A DNA stretch of 27,471 nt from Mesostigma viride. Lineage: Eukaryota; Streptophyta; Mesostigmatophyceae; Mesostigmatales; Mesostigmataceae. Each line of letters begins with the position of its first letter. The stretch's first letter is position 1. The stretch is from NCBI GenBank assembly GCA_009746045.1, contig RPFO01000687.1, positions 1 through 27,471 of the forward strand, written 5' to 3'. The position numbers and the translations under genes are program-made. The notes under the pieces are model-generated. The model did no database searches. It was not told where the DNA came from and was given only the letters and a program-made list of their open reading frames with translations. Shown here piece after piece: positions 1 to 9,654 of this stretch.

Positions 1-3000
1 AGATGACATTGGTGGACACGCTCAGCCGCCTCAGCCACGACCACGATGCCGAGGTAGCGCAGGTACGGCCTGCATTGTGCACGGCATCCGTCCGCTCTTC
101 CTGCCCTCCTGCCGCCCCCCCACCGCACCTCATTGGCACCGCCAAATGTTCACCCCTTTTGCTGTCCCACTCCCCCCACCCCCTGCCCTTCCTGCCCCGG
201 ATTGTGCCCACCCCCACCGCCGCTCTGACCCCAGTTTCCTCTTATGGTGAATCATATCATTTGCGCACTAGAATTAAGATTGTATCTCCCATTGAATGCG
301 GCGTCCCTTTTCCATTTCCAATTTCCTTGTCCCCATGAATCCGACCACCTGCTCATCAATGACCTTTTGCCACCTGCGACCGCCACCCCCAACCCGACCA
401 CCCAACTTCAACCCCTAACCCACCCCCAAACCCACCCCCTTCCCTTTTCCCCTTGTCCCCAGGCGGCCATTCTCGCCATTGGCATGGTCTCTGCGGGCAC
501 CAACAACGCGCGGGTGGCCAACCTGCTGCGCCAGCTGTCCAGCTACTACTACAAGGACCCCAACACGCAGTTCATGGTGAGCGCGGTTGCTCAGCTGCAC
601 CACACTGCCCAGCAGGTATTACAAGGGCCAGCTATATCTTGATGTAGGTTTCGCACGGTGCTGGTGTGCATATCGCCGGCGGAGATTATGTTTGTGGTGC
701 CTTGCTGTTTATGGGTGATGATTATGTTGGTGGTGCCGTGTGGCTCTATCAGGGATGTATCGCGGATGCCTAGGTAATCTATTTATATGTGAGTACCTCG
801 GTGCTTGTGCCCATGTGTCTACGCGTGTGCCCACGAGAGCAGATCCGCATTGCCCAGGGACTGACCCACCTCGGCAAGGGCCTGCTGACCATCAACCCGA
901 TGCACACCGACAACACGGTCATGCACCGGTGAGTCACGCGCGCATGTTTTGCTTGCTCCCGCGTTGCGTTTGCGCTCTACAGCTGTCCAGGTTGTTGGAC
1001 TCTGACCTGGCAATCCCAGCAAAATGAACAGGTAGCTCCACATCAACAGGTGAGGTAGCTCTTGGCTCTTTTCAAGGGATGCATACGCAAGCATGGGATG
1101 ACATGACAGAGGCCCGTTCTGACAGTGCTATGAGGGAAATGACCATCGAACTTGTTTGTTTGGGGTATTGCAGGACGAGAAAGCTGGTGGTGCGAAGTCG
1201 ATTTTTCCAACCCAGCTATCATGAGATGGAATAGGACTTGGAACAGTTGGCTCGGAAGTGCGAGTGGAAGTGCAAGTGGGATACCGCGCGTGCACTGCAA
1301 GTAACCCGGCAGAATACGGAAACGGCACAAGCAGCGAGTTTGTGGTGGATAGCCCCGATTTCATTTTGCGCCCCTCACCGTCGATGCCTCTGTCATCACT
1401 CACATGTGTCTCACTTCCTTCATCGCTCACACGTCCCTGGGTGCTATCGACCTCGCTGCCGGCATCATGGGCTGCCTCCTGGTCTCGTGTGTTGCCATGT
1501 CCCCTCATTCTTGTCTTACTTTTCCGTGTTGCTGTTGCCCCACCGTTGTTGCCGACTTGGTGGTGGGATCCTTGTTCCCCCTGACTTGATACCGCAGGGT
1601 GGCCCTGGCGGGCCTGGTGAGCATGATGCACGTGTGCCTGGACCTCAAGGCCACGGTGCTGGGCAAGCACCACTACTTGCTCTACCTCTTCACGCTGGCG
1701 GCGCAGGTAGGCATGCGGGCGAGGATTTGCCATGCACGTTTTGGATGCATTTTTTATTCATGATTTTTTTGGGGGGGAGGGGGGGGGGTCATCATGTGTC
1801 TCTCTGTGTCCTGCAGCTGTAATCCCCGCTTAGGGTTCGTAGTATTCCTTTGTTTTTCTTTTGGCATCAAATGGAATAGCATGAAGTGTTCCTTTGTTTT
1901 TCTTTTGGCATCAAATGAAATAGCACGAAGTGTTCCTCGTGGCTCGCATCGCCACGGCCGCCTTTTTGTCGATGGGTCCTTCACACGATGAATGTGTTGG
2001 CAAAAGCAACGTGCTGGCATGGCTCGTAACTTAAGTTTCCTGTCAGTGATGTTTGGCAAGGTTTTTTAGCCATGGTGTGGCCGGGCTCACCGTGCGCTGG
2101 GCAAGTCGATGAAAACCGCGCAACAGCGATGAGTGAATGTGACCATTGTTCATTCTTGCGCATGCATCCATTCACAGGCAGCCATTCACATGCATCTGTT
2201 CATGTGTGTGTTCTCGGGTGGCCGTCATCATCTGATTGCTTCTGCTGACAGCCGCGCATGCTGCTCACGATGGACGAGGACCTCAAACCTCTGCCCGTCC
2301 ACGTGCGCGTCGGCCAAGCGGTGGACGTGGTGGGCCAGGCAGGCCGGCCCAAGACGATCACCGGGTTCCAGACGCACACCACGCCTGTGCTGCTGGGCGC
2401 GGGCGAGCGCGCTGAGCTGGCGACCGACAAGTGAGTGCGCCGGAGTGGTTGTTTTACAAAATATACCATCTCATTGAGACCTAAAGGTGATTATGCTGGC
2501 GACTGACAAGTGAATGATGGGGACCTTGGGGATGAGGTATAGAACTACCTATACCAGGTTGCCTCACTGTGCATGTCATTGAGGCGATGAGTATGCTTCA
2601 GGAGACTCATATATCTGAAGGCTTATATATCTGAAGGTTATATGTCGTAAGTCACGGATGTGAGATCCAGCTTGTAGCATATATTATGGGGTATTTGTGT
2701 TGGTGGTTTGTATGATGTGGTATTTGTGTTTGTCTGTGTGAAGAGGGGGGGGGGGGGTTAAGTTGGGTTGGTTTGAGCTTTGGGGTAGAGGGGGGGGGCT
2801 GGTGGTTATGGGAGCAAACAAGCTAACAGGTGCCACGCCGGGGCGGATGTCGAATACAAACAGTTCATCCTGTGTAGGGATTAGTGGTGTTTACCTGGTT
2901 ACAGTGAATCTCGGTTTCTGTCACGGTATTTTCCCTGTACTTGCTAGTAGCAGTAGTTGTTGTGTCAATTATTAGTTGTTTGCCGGTGACGAGATTCTCG

Positions 3001-3638
3001 TGTGCTTTGGGCTTGTTGAGGCATGTGCCAGTGTGTTGAAGTCAGGGGAGACAGCTGAAGGTAAGGATGACCCGTTCAGTGTTGCTCACCAAACCAGTTA
3101 GTGCATCCCGATGCATTCACTGGTTGGACTTCAGTTGCAGCTTCCTTGTCTCCTTGTCAGTGTCACTGTGCCCTGCTGTTGCCATTGCCTGCAAGGTCAT
3201 GCTGCTGCTTGATTTAAATTAAATTACATTAAATTATAACATGACTTCGTTGGGAGATCATGTAGCGCGTATTCTCTTGCTTGATTGATGGAGGTGGGCG
3301 AAGCCACGAAGCCTAACTAAGCTAACTCTAATCTAGAAAAATCCTAACTACGCTACTCAGCAATGGGCCTTTTCTGTTGGGGGGGGGGGGGGGGGGGCTT
3401 GCCCACAGGGGCTGGCGTGTGGGCCTGCTTGATGCGGTACCATAATTTGGCCTGACATGCAGTGGCTAGCTGCTTGGCATTCAGTCAACACATGTAATTG
3501 ATGTGTCTGCATGGATTGCTACCCCCCTTTTTTCTCTGGACCATTGCGCACAGGTATATTCCGGTTTCCAAGGTCTTGGAGGGATTCGTCATTCTGAAGA
3601 AAAACCCTGACTACGTGATGGAGGCCGAGGAGAAGTAG
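1..3638 (+). CDS. RPN1: 26S proteasome regulatory subunit RPN1 (PSMD2), C-terminal 210 residues, 5' truncated by window edge
   Basis: Six exons join in frame at GT-AG introns: 1-62, 463-576, 843-928, 1598-1706, 2252-2430 and 3554-3638 (TAG). Together they give about 210 residues of the end of RPN1, whose full length is usually about 900. Recognisable stretches are [20 protein letters not shown] in the first exon, [16 protein letters not shown] in the second, [11 protein letters not shown] in the fourth, [20 protein letters not shown] in the fifth and the C-terminal [15 protein letters not shown]1 is a non-ATPase subunit of the base of the 19S particle. In characterised species its proteasome/cyclosome (PC) repeats dock ubiquitin-like shuttle proteins and the deubiquitinase Ubp6/USP14. 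This window holds the last PC repeats and the conserved C-terminal region. Introns are 400, 266, 669, 545 and 1123 bases; the last carries an antisense short interspersed repeat. Identification is firm; splice sites are inferred by eye. Confidence 0.95.
1843..1930. repeat. 44-bp tandem duplication in RPN1 intron 4
   Basis: Two adjacent 44-base units (1843-1886 and 1887-1930) share the core TCCTTTGTTTTTCTTTTGGC followed by ATCAAATG(G/A)AATAGCA. They differ at only a few positions. They lie in the intron between exons 1598-1706 and 2252-2430, so they do not affect the protein. Confidence 0.85.
3212..3362 (-). repeat. Short interspersed repeat, family A, copy 1 (antisense in RPN1 intron 5)
   Basis: Read on the minus strand, this copy runs from a GAGTAGCGTAGTTAGG head through a TCTAGA-containing body to ACATGATCTCCCAACGAAG, then a TTTAAT-type AT tail at 3212-3238. 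It aligns by eye with 9142-9305 (plus) and 27342-27471 (minus), with substitutions and small indels. The terminal stem is weakened here (CTCC opposite GAAG). The AT-rich tail and dispersed copies suggest a SINE or a 5'-truncated LINE end; no promoter boxes were recognised. Confidence 0.75.
3379..3397. repeat. 19-base poly-G run in RPN1 intron 5
   Basis: This is an uninterrupted run of 19 G on the plus strand, 157 bases before the last RPN1 exon. A shorter G run lies in the same intron near 2747-2757. Such runs are prone to length error in sequencing, so the exact count may not be reliable. Confidence 0.9.
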
Positions 3639-3754
3639 GCGGAAGTCTATTTTGTCATGGAATGACGATAACAGCTAGCATTAATTTTGTAGTGCTGCCA
3701 TGCCAGCCTGGTGTATCATATTTTGGCTGGGCAAGAAAGTCTCCCTAGTAACTC

Positions 3755-3759
3755 TGTAA
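3755..3759 (+). promoter_or_regulatory. Polyadenylation signal TGTAA for RPN1
   Basis: TGTAA occurs about 117 bases after the RPN1 stop codon. TGTAA is the usual polyadenylation signal of chlorophyte nuclear genes. An AATAAA at 3770-3775 follows closely, so the exact signal used is uncertain. Confidence 0.6.
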
Positions 3760-3838
3760 ATTATATTGCAATAAATTTCTATGATTCAATGTGTCCGCAC
3801 AAGACAGGTGTCTGTAGTTTTGGCGCAGTGCAAGTAAG

Positions 3839-4390
3839 TTACAAGTAATTAGTACTTGCGTGTCATGCGCATCGGCATGCCACGGAGTACTATTCTCATC
3901 TCATTAGAAAATAATTACACAAAAGTTACAAATATCAAGGAGATGATATGTAAGATCGGTTGATATTAGTTAGATTCGGCTACGTCCTCTAGGTTAGTAC
4001 GTCACACTACAACCAGATTCCAGCCGTGGTCAACCTAGCTGCCTACTTACTACGGCGATACTAGAATATCGCGTAGGTCCGTGCGTAGTACTCAGGACTG
4101 CGCACTTAGGTCTAGTGATGAGTCATCTTCCATATATTCAGCAATATCGGACATATTGGCACCCCTCTCCGGTAAAGAGGTTTTTCGCAGTTGGGCTGTT
4201 TCGAAACGTTAAGTGAGATGCCTTCGGATCGGGAGACACACAGCCGCGAAATCATGCCCAAGGTCCTATGTTCGATTCCTTGCTGGTAGCTACTAGGCTT
4301 TCTTACTTTCTGCATGTGTTCCGTGGAATCTCAGATTGGAGCAGCTAGCGTTTTCACGGTTGTTGCTTTCTGACGACAATGTAAGATCAG
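3839..4390. other. Intergenic stretch downstream of RPN1, with a weak tRNA-like B box
   Basis: No credible gene is seen here. The stretch around 4205-4295 ends in AAGGTCCTATGTTCGATTCC, which resembles the T-arm and internal B box of a tRNA. The candidate T stem pairs at only three of five positions (outer, middle and inner) and no clean acceptor stem or anticodon arm can be drawn. It may be a decayed tRNA gene or a tRNA-derived SINE head. Confidence 0.3.
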
Positions 4391-4980
4391 TTAATTAATT
4401 AATTAATTAATTAATTTATTTATTAGGAACATAACTCCGTACTATGTACAAAAGCCATCTACGTCGGCCACAAGCCCTGGCAGGCGACCCCCTCGACCAC
4501 CGCGGCCCCAGCGACTCCAGACGCCCCAGCTTAGGGGAATACAGCAGTAGTAGTGTAGACTAGATAGACCGTGGCCATGTACATGTACGCCTCTTAGAGG
4601 CCCTATCCCAGCTAAGCCACGCGCTTTATTTAATCGTGTACATGTGTGCCTATGATGAGCCACACTCCAGATGATGCCTAGCTTTATTTAGTAATGTTGT
4701 GCCCATGCAGGGAGTCACTCTCTGCTGAGAAGCCATGCCATAGCTCTTGTATAGCCATGATGATCTTCCCCCTCACAGGCATGCTCCCCCCTTACCCGGG
4801 CATAGCGTGATAGACCATGAGGGTGCGGGTGCCCTGGTGCACCTAGAGCAAGTGTTGTTTACATTCCCACCCTTGCAGGAAGTAGCTTAGAATGTATTAT
4901 AGGCTCATATGCCCCTTCTCAGGGTTATGTGCTACATATACTCCCAACGGAGTTATGTTCCTAATTAATTAATTAATTAA
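4391..4980. repeat. Unit bounded by inverted AT-tail repeats
   Basis: The left edge (4391-4440) is a TTAA run followed by ATTAGGAACATAACTCCGT. The right edge (4947-4980) is its reverse complement, ACGGAGTTATGTTCCTAAT, followed by a TTAA run. The 19 non-repetitive bases match exactly. The pair could be terminal inverted repeats of a 590-base element. It could equally be two retroelement tails in opposite orientation, the left one almost fully 5' truncated. No gene was recognised inside. Confidence 0.6.
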
Positions 4981-5139
4981 TGTACAAAAGCCCCTAGAGC
5001 AAGTGTTGTTTACATTCCCACCCTTGCAGGAAGTAGCTTAGAATGTATGATAGGCCATATGCCCCTTCTCTGGGCTATGTGCTACATATACTCCCAACGG
5101 AGTTATGTTACAATTCAATTCAATTCAATGTACAAAAGC
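4842..5139 (+). repeat. Tandem dimer of a ~150-bp short interspersed repeat (family B)
   Basis: Units 4842-4992 and 4993-5139 both start CCTAGAGCAAGTGTTG and both contain CTCCCAACGGAGTTATGTT near the end. Each then has an AT-rich tail and GTACAAAAGC. The first tail is (AATT)n and the second is (CAATT)n. The different tail units on nearly identical bodies argue for tail regrowth or separate insertion rather than simple copying of a finished unit. Confidence 0.85.
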
Positions 5140-5530
5140 TTTTACCCAGGTGTGATTCTCCCAGTGACAGAGGCGCATGATAGTAGTATGTGAATGAGGG
5201 ACGAGTGAATTTGAATGTGCATGCCCAATATCAAGATTTTGTTATTATTATACATATGATCATGATATGGAACCCATGCGATGTTGATCTTCTGGAAAGT
5301 TTAAATATTACTAACAAAGTCAAGTTTGATTTCTACAAAAGAATGTGGAGAAAATTGCCACATGCCTGGTACATTCCCTCTCTGTCTTGGTTTTAAGATG
5401 TGCACAGTATGCTGCCCTTGGGATGTGCTTGGGATGTGCCTGGCGTAGACGCCGACAAAACATCATTGTGTACATAGCGTAGGCACCCATATAGACAACT
5501 TTGGCACCACCCCACGACAGGCGCCATAAC

Positions 5531-5535
5531 TTACA
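5531..5535 (-). promoter_or_regulatory. Polyadenylation signal TGTAA for bestrophin copy A
   Basis: TTACA on the plus strand reads TGTAA on the gene strand, about 340 bases after the stop codon. The same word is conserved at the matching place in arm 2 (25097-25101). This supports it as the signal, although arm-wide similarity alone would also preserve it. Confidence 0.5.
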
Positions 5536-5641
5536 AATCACCAAAGGGAGTATTTTGTGCCAAGCACGTGCGAGTAGCTGCATTGCATGGCTTCTGGATC
5601 ATTTCCTGGTACACCCACAAGGGGTGAGCTCAAATACCACA

Positions 5642-5659
5642 GGGCCCGCAAGTGGGCCC
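5642..5659. other. GC-rich hairpin in 3' flank of bestrophin copy A
   Basis: GGGCCCGC-AA-GTGGGCCC can fold with an 8-base stem containing one G-T pair. The arm 2 counterpart at 24973-24990 is a perfect stem. It lies about 215 bases after the stop codon, before the TGTAA word, so it is probably in the 3' untranslated region. Function is unknown. Confidence 0.55.
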
Positions 5660-5873
5660 ACTATCTCAAGTGTTTCCTATATCATACATACGCCGGACTT
5701 GCGCATTCAGGTCCAACATTTGGTCGCCTTGCCTAAACATATAAACACATCTGGGGAAGTACACTCCGCCATGTTGAAGAACTTATCCCGCGAGCGGCAC
5801 AAGGTCAGCTCCGGCGCAGCATTCCCGCGGAAACCGGGCTCATCCAGCCCCGGGTAGGTCACGTGCCACACCT

Positions 5874-7575
5874 TTACTCGCTGGAGCTGGTGTAGTTGGA
5901 CACGTAGGCCTCCGATTTGTTGCGCAGCTGGCGCATCTCCTGCAGGCCGCCGTGGATGCCCGCGCACATGGCCTCGAGCGGGAGGATCGAGAAGGGCTCC
6001 TCAATCTGGACACCAATCTCCTCAATCCCCAGCAGGAAGAAGGTCATGACCATGGTCACGACGGGTGTGCTCCAGTGCAACTGGTGCCACAGGCCGATGG
6101 GCAGCGCGGTCGCCCAGACGATCAGGAAACGCGACGTGTGGCGGGTGTACGAGAGCGGGATCGGGGTCTTCAGGATACGCTCGCACCCACCGACGACATC
6201 AGCAAACGCGGTCAAGTTGAGATCCATCGCGGTCGTCTGCATGGGGGTCAAGTTGGCCTTGCGGATGATGCCCGCCATGACCTGAAGGCAGTAGTTGGGC
6301 CGGTGCTTGGCGTCGGACAGCATCTGAAACTCCTTGGGCGTGAGCAGCTTGCGGAGGTCGTCATCGAGGTCCTCGCCCGCGCGCAGGTGGGCCTTTAGTG
6401 AACGCGTCAGCGCCGACATCCATTTAGCCAGGCCCTCCACGAGCTCGTCGCCCTTCTCATCCGCATCGAACCAGGTCACGCCCTGGCGCACGATATCTCG
6501 GCTGCGGTTGGTCATCAGCCCCCACATTTTGCGCGCCTCATCCCACCTGGTAGGGGGGGGAAGGGGAGTAGGTTGCAATGCGCACGGGAAAATGGGGATG
6601 AAATTCGCGTCATGGCCAAAGCGGGGGATGATGATTGAATCATCCTGAATAACAAACGCATACTTTTGGTTCTTTTCCCAGATACCTAACCTTGCTGAAG
6701 TATGCACTGGGGACATCCTATTTGCTCTAGGCTGAAAAATCAAATGCAGCAGATGGTACGAGGGAACAAATTGACATATAGGCAGCACACACTGCAGTCA
6801 TGGTTACCTGTTGTAGGAGGAGTTGGTGCGGAAGACCAGAAGCAGGGAAAGCACAAAGCTGGACAGTGCAAGGGGCGAGGTCGTGGTGGGGGCTAGGTGG
6901 GGTAGCATGGTGGGCAGGTCACCAGCCGTCAGGGCGTCCTCGTACAGGCCGATGGCAACGGCCACACCACCGCACCTGCAGTGGGGACACGTGTAACGCA
7001 TGGGAAACTACCTTCATCAGCATTCATGCCAAGCAGGCTACAGATTTCCCCTGTTGCTTGGGCAACGCAGCGAAAAAGTGGTTGCATTCGCAAAAAGGCC
7101 CGCTTTTGCCATGACGGGGTTTAAATATGGAGAACACTTACCAGAGCATCGGCGGAATCAGCGCGCGCACGATGCGTGAGCCAATAATCGTCGTCATGTT
7201 GCGGGAGTACCGGCTGGTAGACCGATGCTTCCTCCAGCTGTTAGCATCGTACACGGTGCGGCGGAATGACTGTGAAAGCTTTTCTTGGACTAGACCGTCA
7301 TCGGTAGGGGGTGGGGGTGGGGGTGGGGCGGTGGTCTTGGGAGGCTGCTCCGCGACACTGGCGATGGTTGGACCAGAGGAACTCCGCATGGGCTCGGCAC
7401 GAGCTCCCAATGGGTTCCATGATAGGTTCTTGCCTAGGAAAGACGAAGCTAGCCGCTGTGGGTTTGCTACCGGCTTGGACGCCAACACACGCTGCGGCCC
7501 TCGCCGGGCGACAGTATTGGAAAATGAGGTGGTTTTGACGACGCTGGAGGCCGCGGGGAGGGAGAGCGATGCCAT
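5874..7575 (-). CDS. Bestrophin-family anion channel, copy A (424 residues, three exons, probable plastid location)
   Basis: Exons on the minus strand are 7142-7575 (ATG), 6808-6975 and 5874-6546 (TAA), joined at GT-AG introns of 166 and 261 bases. The product is 424 residues, typical of plant and algal bestrophin-like channels. The N-terminus (about residues 1-60) is rich in Ser, Ala and Arg and poor in acids, like a plastid transit peptide. A proline run (84-90) and then the channel domain follow. Family hallmarks are FRTNSSYNRWDEARKMWG (193-210), YTRHTSRFLIVW (334-345) and GIEEIGVQIEEPFSILPL (374-391). Membrane helices are likely near 134-155, 178-195 and 340-375. In other chlorophytes and plants, thylakoid relatives conduct chloride or bicarbonate; ion choice here is not shown by sequence. 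It differs from copy B at about 18 residues. A G-box-like ATCACGTGAT lies about 220 bases upstream. Confidence 0.92.
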
Positions 7576-7794
7576 GGCGATGCTGGATCTTCTGCAAACC
7601 TTCTTAAGAGAAGATCAATTAGCTCTATGCGAGCCTCACTCACACGACTGGGCTGGCAGGAGCCTGGGTTGCCTTGGAGGGGATGGTGAGTGCTCGCTAA
7701 CGTGCGTCGTGGTCGATTTATGGCCCCGTTTCCGGATATGTGCCTGCGAAGGACCTCGAACTGGCGCTTCAGCAGGGAAACAAGAGGCCGTAAT

Positions 7795-7804
7795 ATCACG
7801 TGAT
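7795..7804. promoter_or_regulatory. Palindromic ATCACGTGAT (G-box/E-box core) upstream of bestrophin copy A
   Basis: The palindrome contains CACGTG, the core bound by bHLH and bZIP factors in plants. It lies about 220 bases before the start codon and is kept in both arms. Conservation could simply reflect recent duplication. Confidence 0.4.
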
Positions 7805-7821
7805 GGGTGGGGTCGCTGTCA

Positions 7822-8111
7822 GTTATAAAGTGGTTATTTTTCGGGGAAATGGGTAGATTTATTATCCAGTTATAGACCAGAGAGGTGAAGTTAATGGGAG
7901 TTGAGTATCAGCGAATCTGAAATGAAGGTAGTCATACACCGGTGTGAAGGTGACAGGTGAAGGGGCTAATAATAGGGCGCGTTATGTGACCAGGGAAGCC
8001 AGTGGACATGAGTCATATCGCCTCTTTGGGGCATACCGCATAATGGTTACGGCCCGTTTAGATAATGAAAAAGCTGCAGAGGGCTGGGTTTGTCGTTATA
8101 AAGTGGTTATT
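7822..8111. repeat. 273-bp extra segment in arm 1 bounded by a 17-bp direct repeat
   Basis: GTTATAAAGTGGTTATT occurs at 7822-7838 and again at 8095-8111, but only once in arm 2. The 256 bases between the copies are missing from arm 2. This fits an insertion with target duplication in arm 1, or loss of the segment by recombination between the repeats in arm 2. No gene or terminal inverted repeat is evident in the segment. Confidence 0.8.
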
Positions 8112-8159
8112 CGATCTTCACTCCCGTTACTCGGCCTAGATCGTGGTTATCCGTTGTTG

Positions 8160-8600
8160 TTGTTGCCCACGCCGCACATGGGCAGCAGAGATTTGGAAAC
8201 GGCCGAGGGCCAAGACACTGGTGAACAGCATGCCATCACACATCGTACAAGAAACAAAGATACTCAGCGGGGACATGTACGGTTGCATCATCGGATACAC
8301 CCGCGTTGGTACATCAGCTTGGTGCGTCCTAGCAAACGATGTTCCGCCGAGTTGTCAAGAGCCAGATTGTGGGAGACGCCAACTAGGTACTAGGCGGAGC
8401 ATGGACGGTTTCCTCATCGGGGACACCCGCATTGGTACTGTACTCAGCTTGGTGGGCGGAGCCGACGATATGTAGTCCACCACGTATCCATGGTGAGACA
8501 TTGGGTCGGATGCTGAGGCTGAAGTCCGCCTGGGCGGCGATGCGGCGCGCGGACGTTCTGTAACGAACCCATCCGGGTCGTGCGAAAGATCCTATTGTTA
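8160..8600. other. Intergenic stretch with a degenerate direct repeat
   Basis: No convincing gene is seen. Two diverged copies of a segment of about 50 bases are present at roughly 8279-8328 and 8404-8456. Both contain ATCGG(A/G)(T/G)ACACCCGC and CAGCTTGGTG. They look like an old local duplication. Confidence 0.5.
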
Positions 8601-8604
8601 AGGT

Positions 8605-9650
8605 ACAGTCATTCCCGCGTTAAGTTGCTATCGCCCCCTGAAACTTGGCGCCGCAACTTAACGCGGGAACGCAACTTAACGGTAGAATTAGGCTACAGCC
8701 CACCACCTCCTCCTCTGACGGACATCTATACGGCATTCGACAGCTCTCGTCAAGCCCGATCCAGCTGCACCGTTAAAGCCGGCCAAAGTCCATTTTCCAG
8801 GCCAGATATTTTGGACAAAGGCGGGCTGCAAAACACGCCGTGGGCAGCCACGCAGTGCCTGCGTTTTATACCACAAATGCCGGTGTGTTTTAACCCTCTG
8901 ACTTCGGCTCTCTTATTGGCGGGTTACTACTTTAATTGCCAGCCGGCTTCACGTTTGAATGTGACAAAACATGGGAACAGTCGTGAGGGAACTAGCTTCA
9001 TTTACTGTCAAAGGCCTGCATGTAAACAATAATAACGCAACCTTGTCTTTGCCCTTCTGTGGTGCATTCGCCGGCATGACTATGGTGGTAATTTCCATCA
9101 AGATGTCTCAATTACAGACCCTGCATGGTCGTGGCGTTTTGATGAGTAGTGTAGTTAGGCTTTTCTAGACTAGATAGCTTAGAGTTAGGTTAGTTCAATT
9201 ACGCGGCTTCCTCCACTCCACCCACCCGGCCCATCATGGAATATGTGCCGGCTAAGACATGATCTCCCAACGGAGGCATGTTATAATTTAATTTAATTTA
9301 ATTTAATGGTCTTGGATTCTTATGTACCGCAGCCCGCAGGCTGCAAAACTGAATTTGTAAGGTTGCATTCACGCTTTTCACCTAAGCCAGCAGGCAGGGA
9401 AATTTGCGCGCCAGCGGGGCTGGCTTGCGTATTTTGCCGCCTAAAATCACGTAGCGGGTCCGGACTTGGCAAAACTGAAAATGGCCTCCTGCGCGGCCAA
9501 AAATGGCCTGACACCTACAAATTGAGTCATTACCGCGTTAAGTTGCGATGGCCTCCATGCTTAAGTTGCGGTCGCCCCCCAAACTTCGGCGCCGCAACTT
9601 AACGCGGGAACGCAACCTTAAGAAACGCAACTTAACGCGGGAATGACTGT
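8605..9650. mobile_element. Non-autonomous DNA element with 24-bp terminal inverted repeats and foldback ends
   Basis: The left end (8605-8628) starts ACAGTCATTCCCGCG and is an exact inverted repeat of 9627-9650. AGGT flanks both ends (8601-8604 and 9651-9654). A TA target site with a CAGTC terminus fits equally well, as in Tc1/mariner/pogo elements. Each end is itself a foldback: GCAACTTAACGCGGGAA recurs inverted at 8653-8669 and 9594-9610, joined by a shared CGCCCCC..AAACTT.GGCGCC spacer. The interior has no recognisable transposase and carries a nested short interspersed repeat at 9142-9305. The segment 9524-9650 could alternatively be a separate MITE of about 127 bases. Confidence 0.65.
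9142..9305 (+). repeat. Short interspersed repeat, family A, copy 2 (nested in the 8605-9650 element)
   Basis: This copy runs from GAGTAGTGTAGTTAGG through TTTTCTAGACTAGATAGC to GATCTCCCAACGGAGGCATG, followed by a (TTTAA)n tail. The terminal hairpin CTCC-CAAC-GGAG at 9264-9275 is perfect. Its place inside the DNA element shows that it inserted later than that element, or that the element has moved with it inside. Confidence 0.8.
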
Positions 9651-9654
9651 AGGT

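Larger units (their letters stand above)
5225..8153. repeat. Inverted duplication, arm 1 (~2.66 kb after removing a 273-bp insertion)
   Basis: This arm is the reverse complement of 22755-25397. Homology runs from about CAAGATTTTGTT at 5234 to GTGGTTATCCG at 8153 and covers 3' flank, gene, introns and about 300 bases upstream. Removing the 273-base extra segment at 7822-8094 makes the two arms equal in length within a few bases. Divergence is low in coding, intronic and flanking parts. The outer boundary near 5220-5235 is approximate. Confidence 0.92.

Noticed and set aside
1128-1733. Minus-strand 201-codon open frame over RPN1 exon 4
   Set aside because: It overlaps a conserved exon and its intron in antisense and has no recognisable domain.
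7127-7828. Plus-strand 233-codon open frame over bestrophin exon 1
   Set aside because: It is the antisense shadow of a conserved exon. The minus-strand frame has the family motifs, start codon and splice sites, and the same shadow appears in arm 2.
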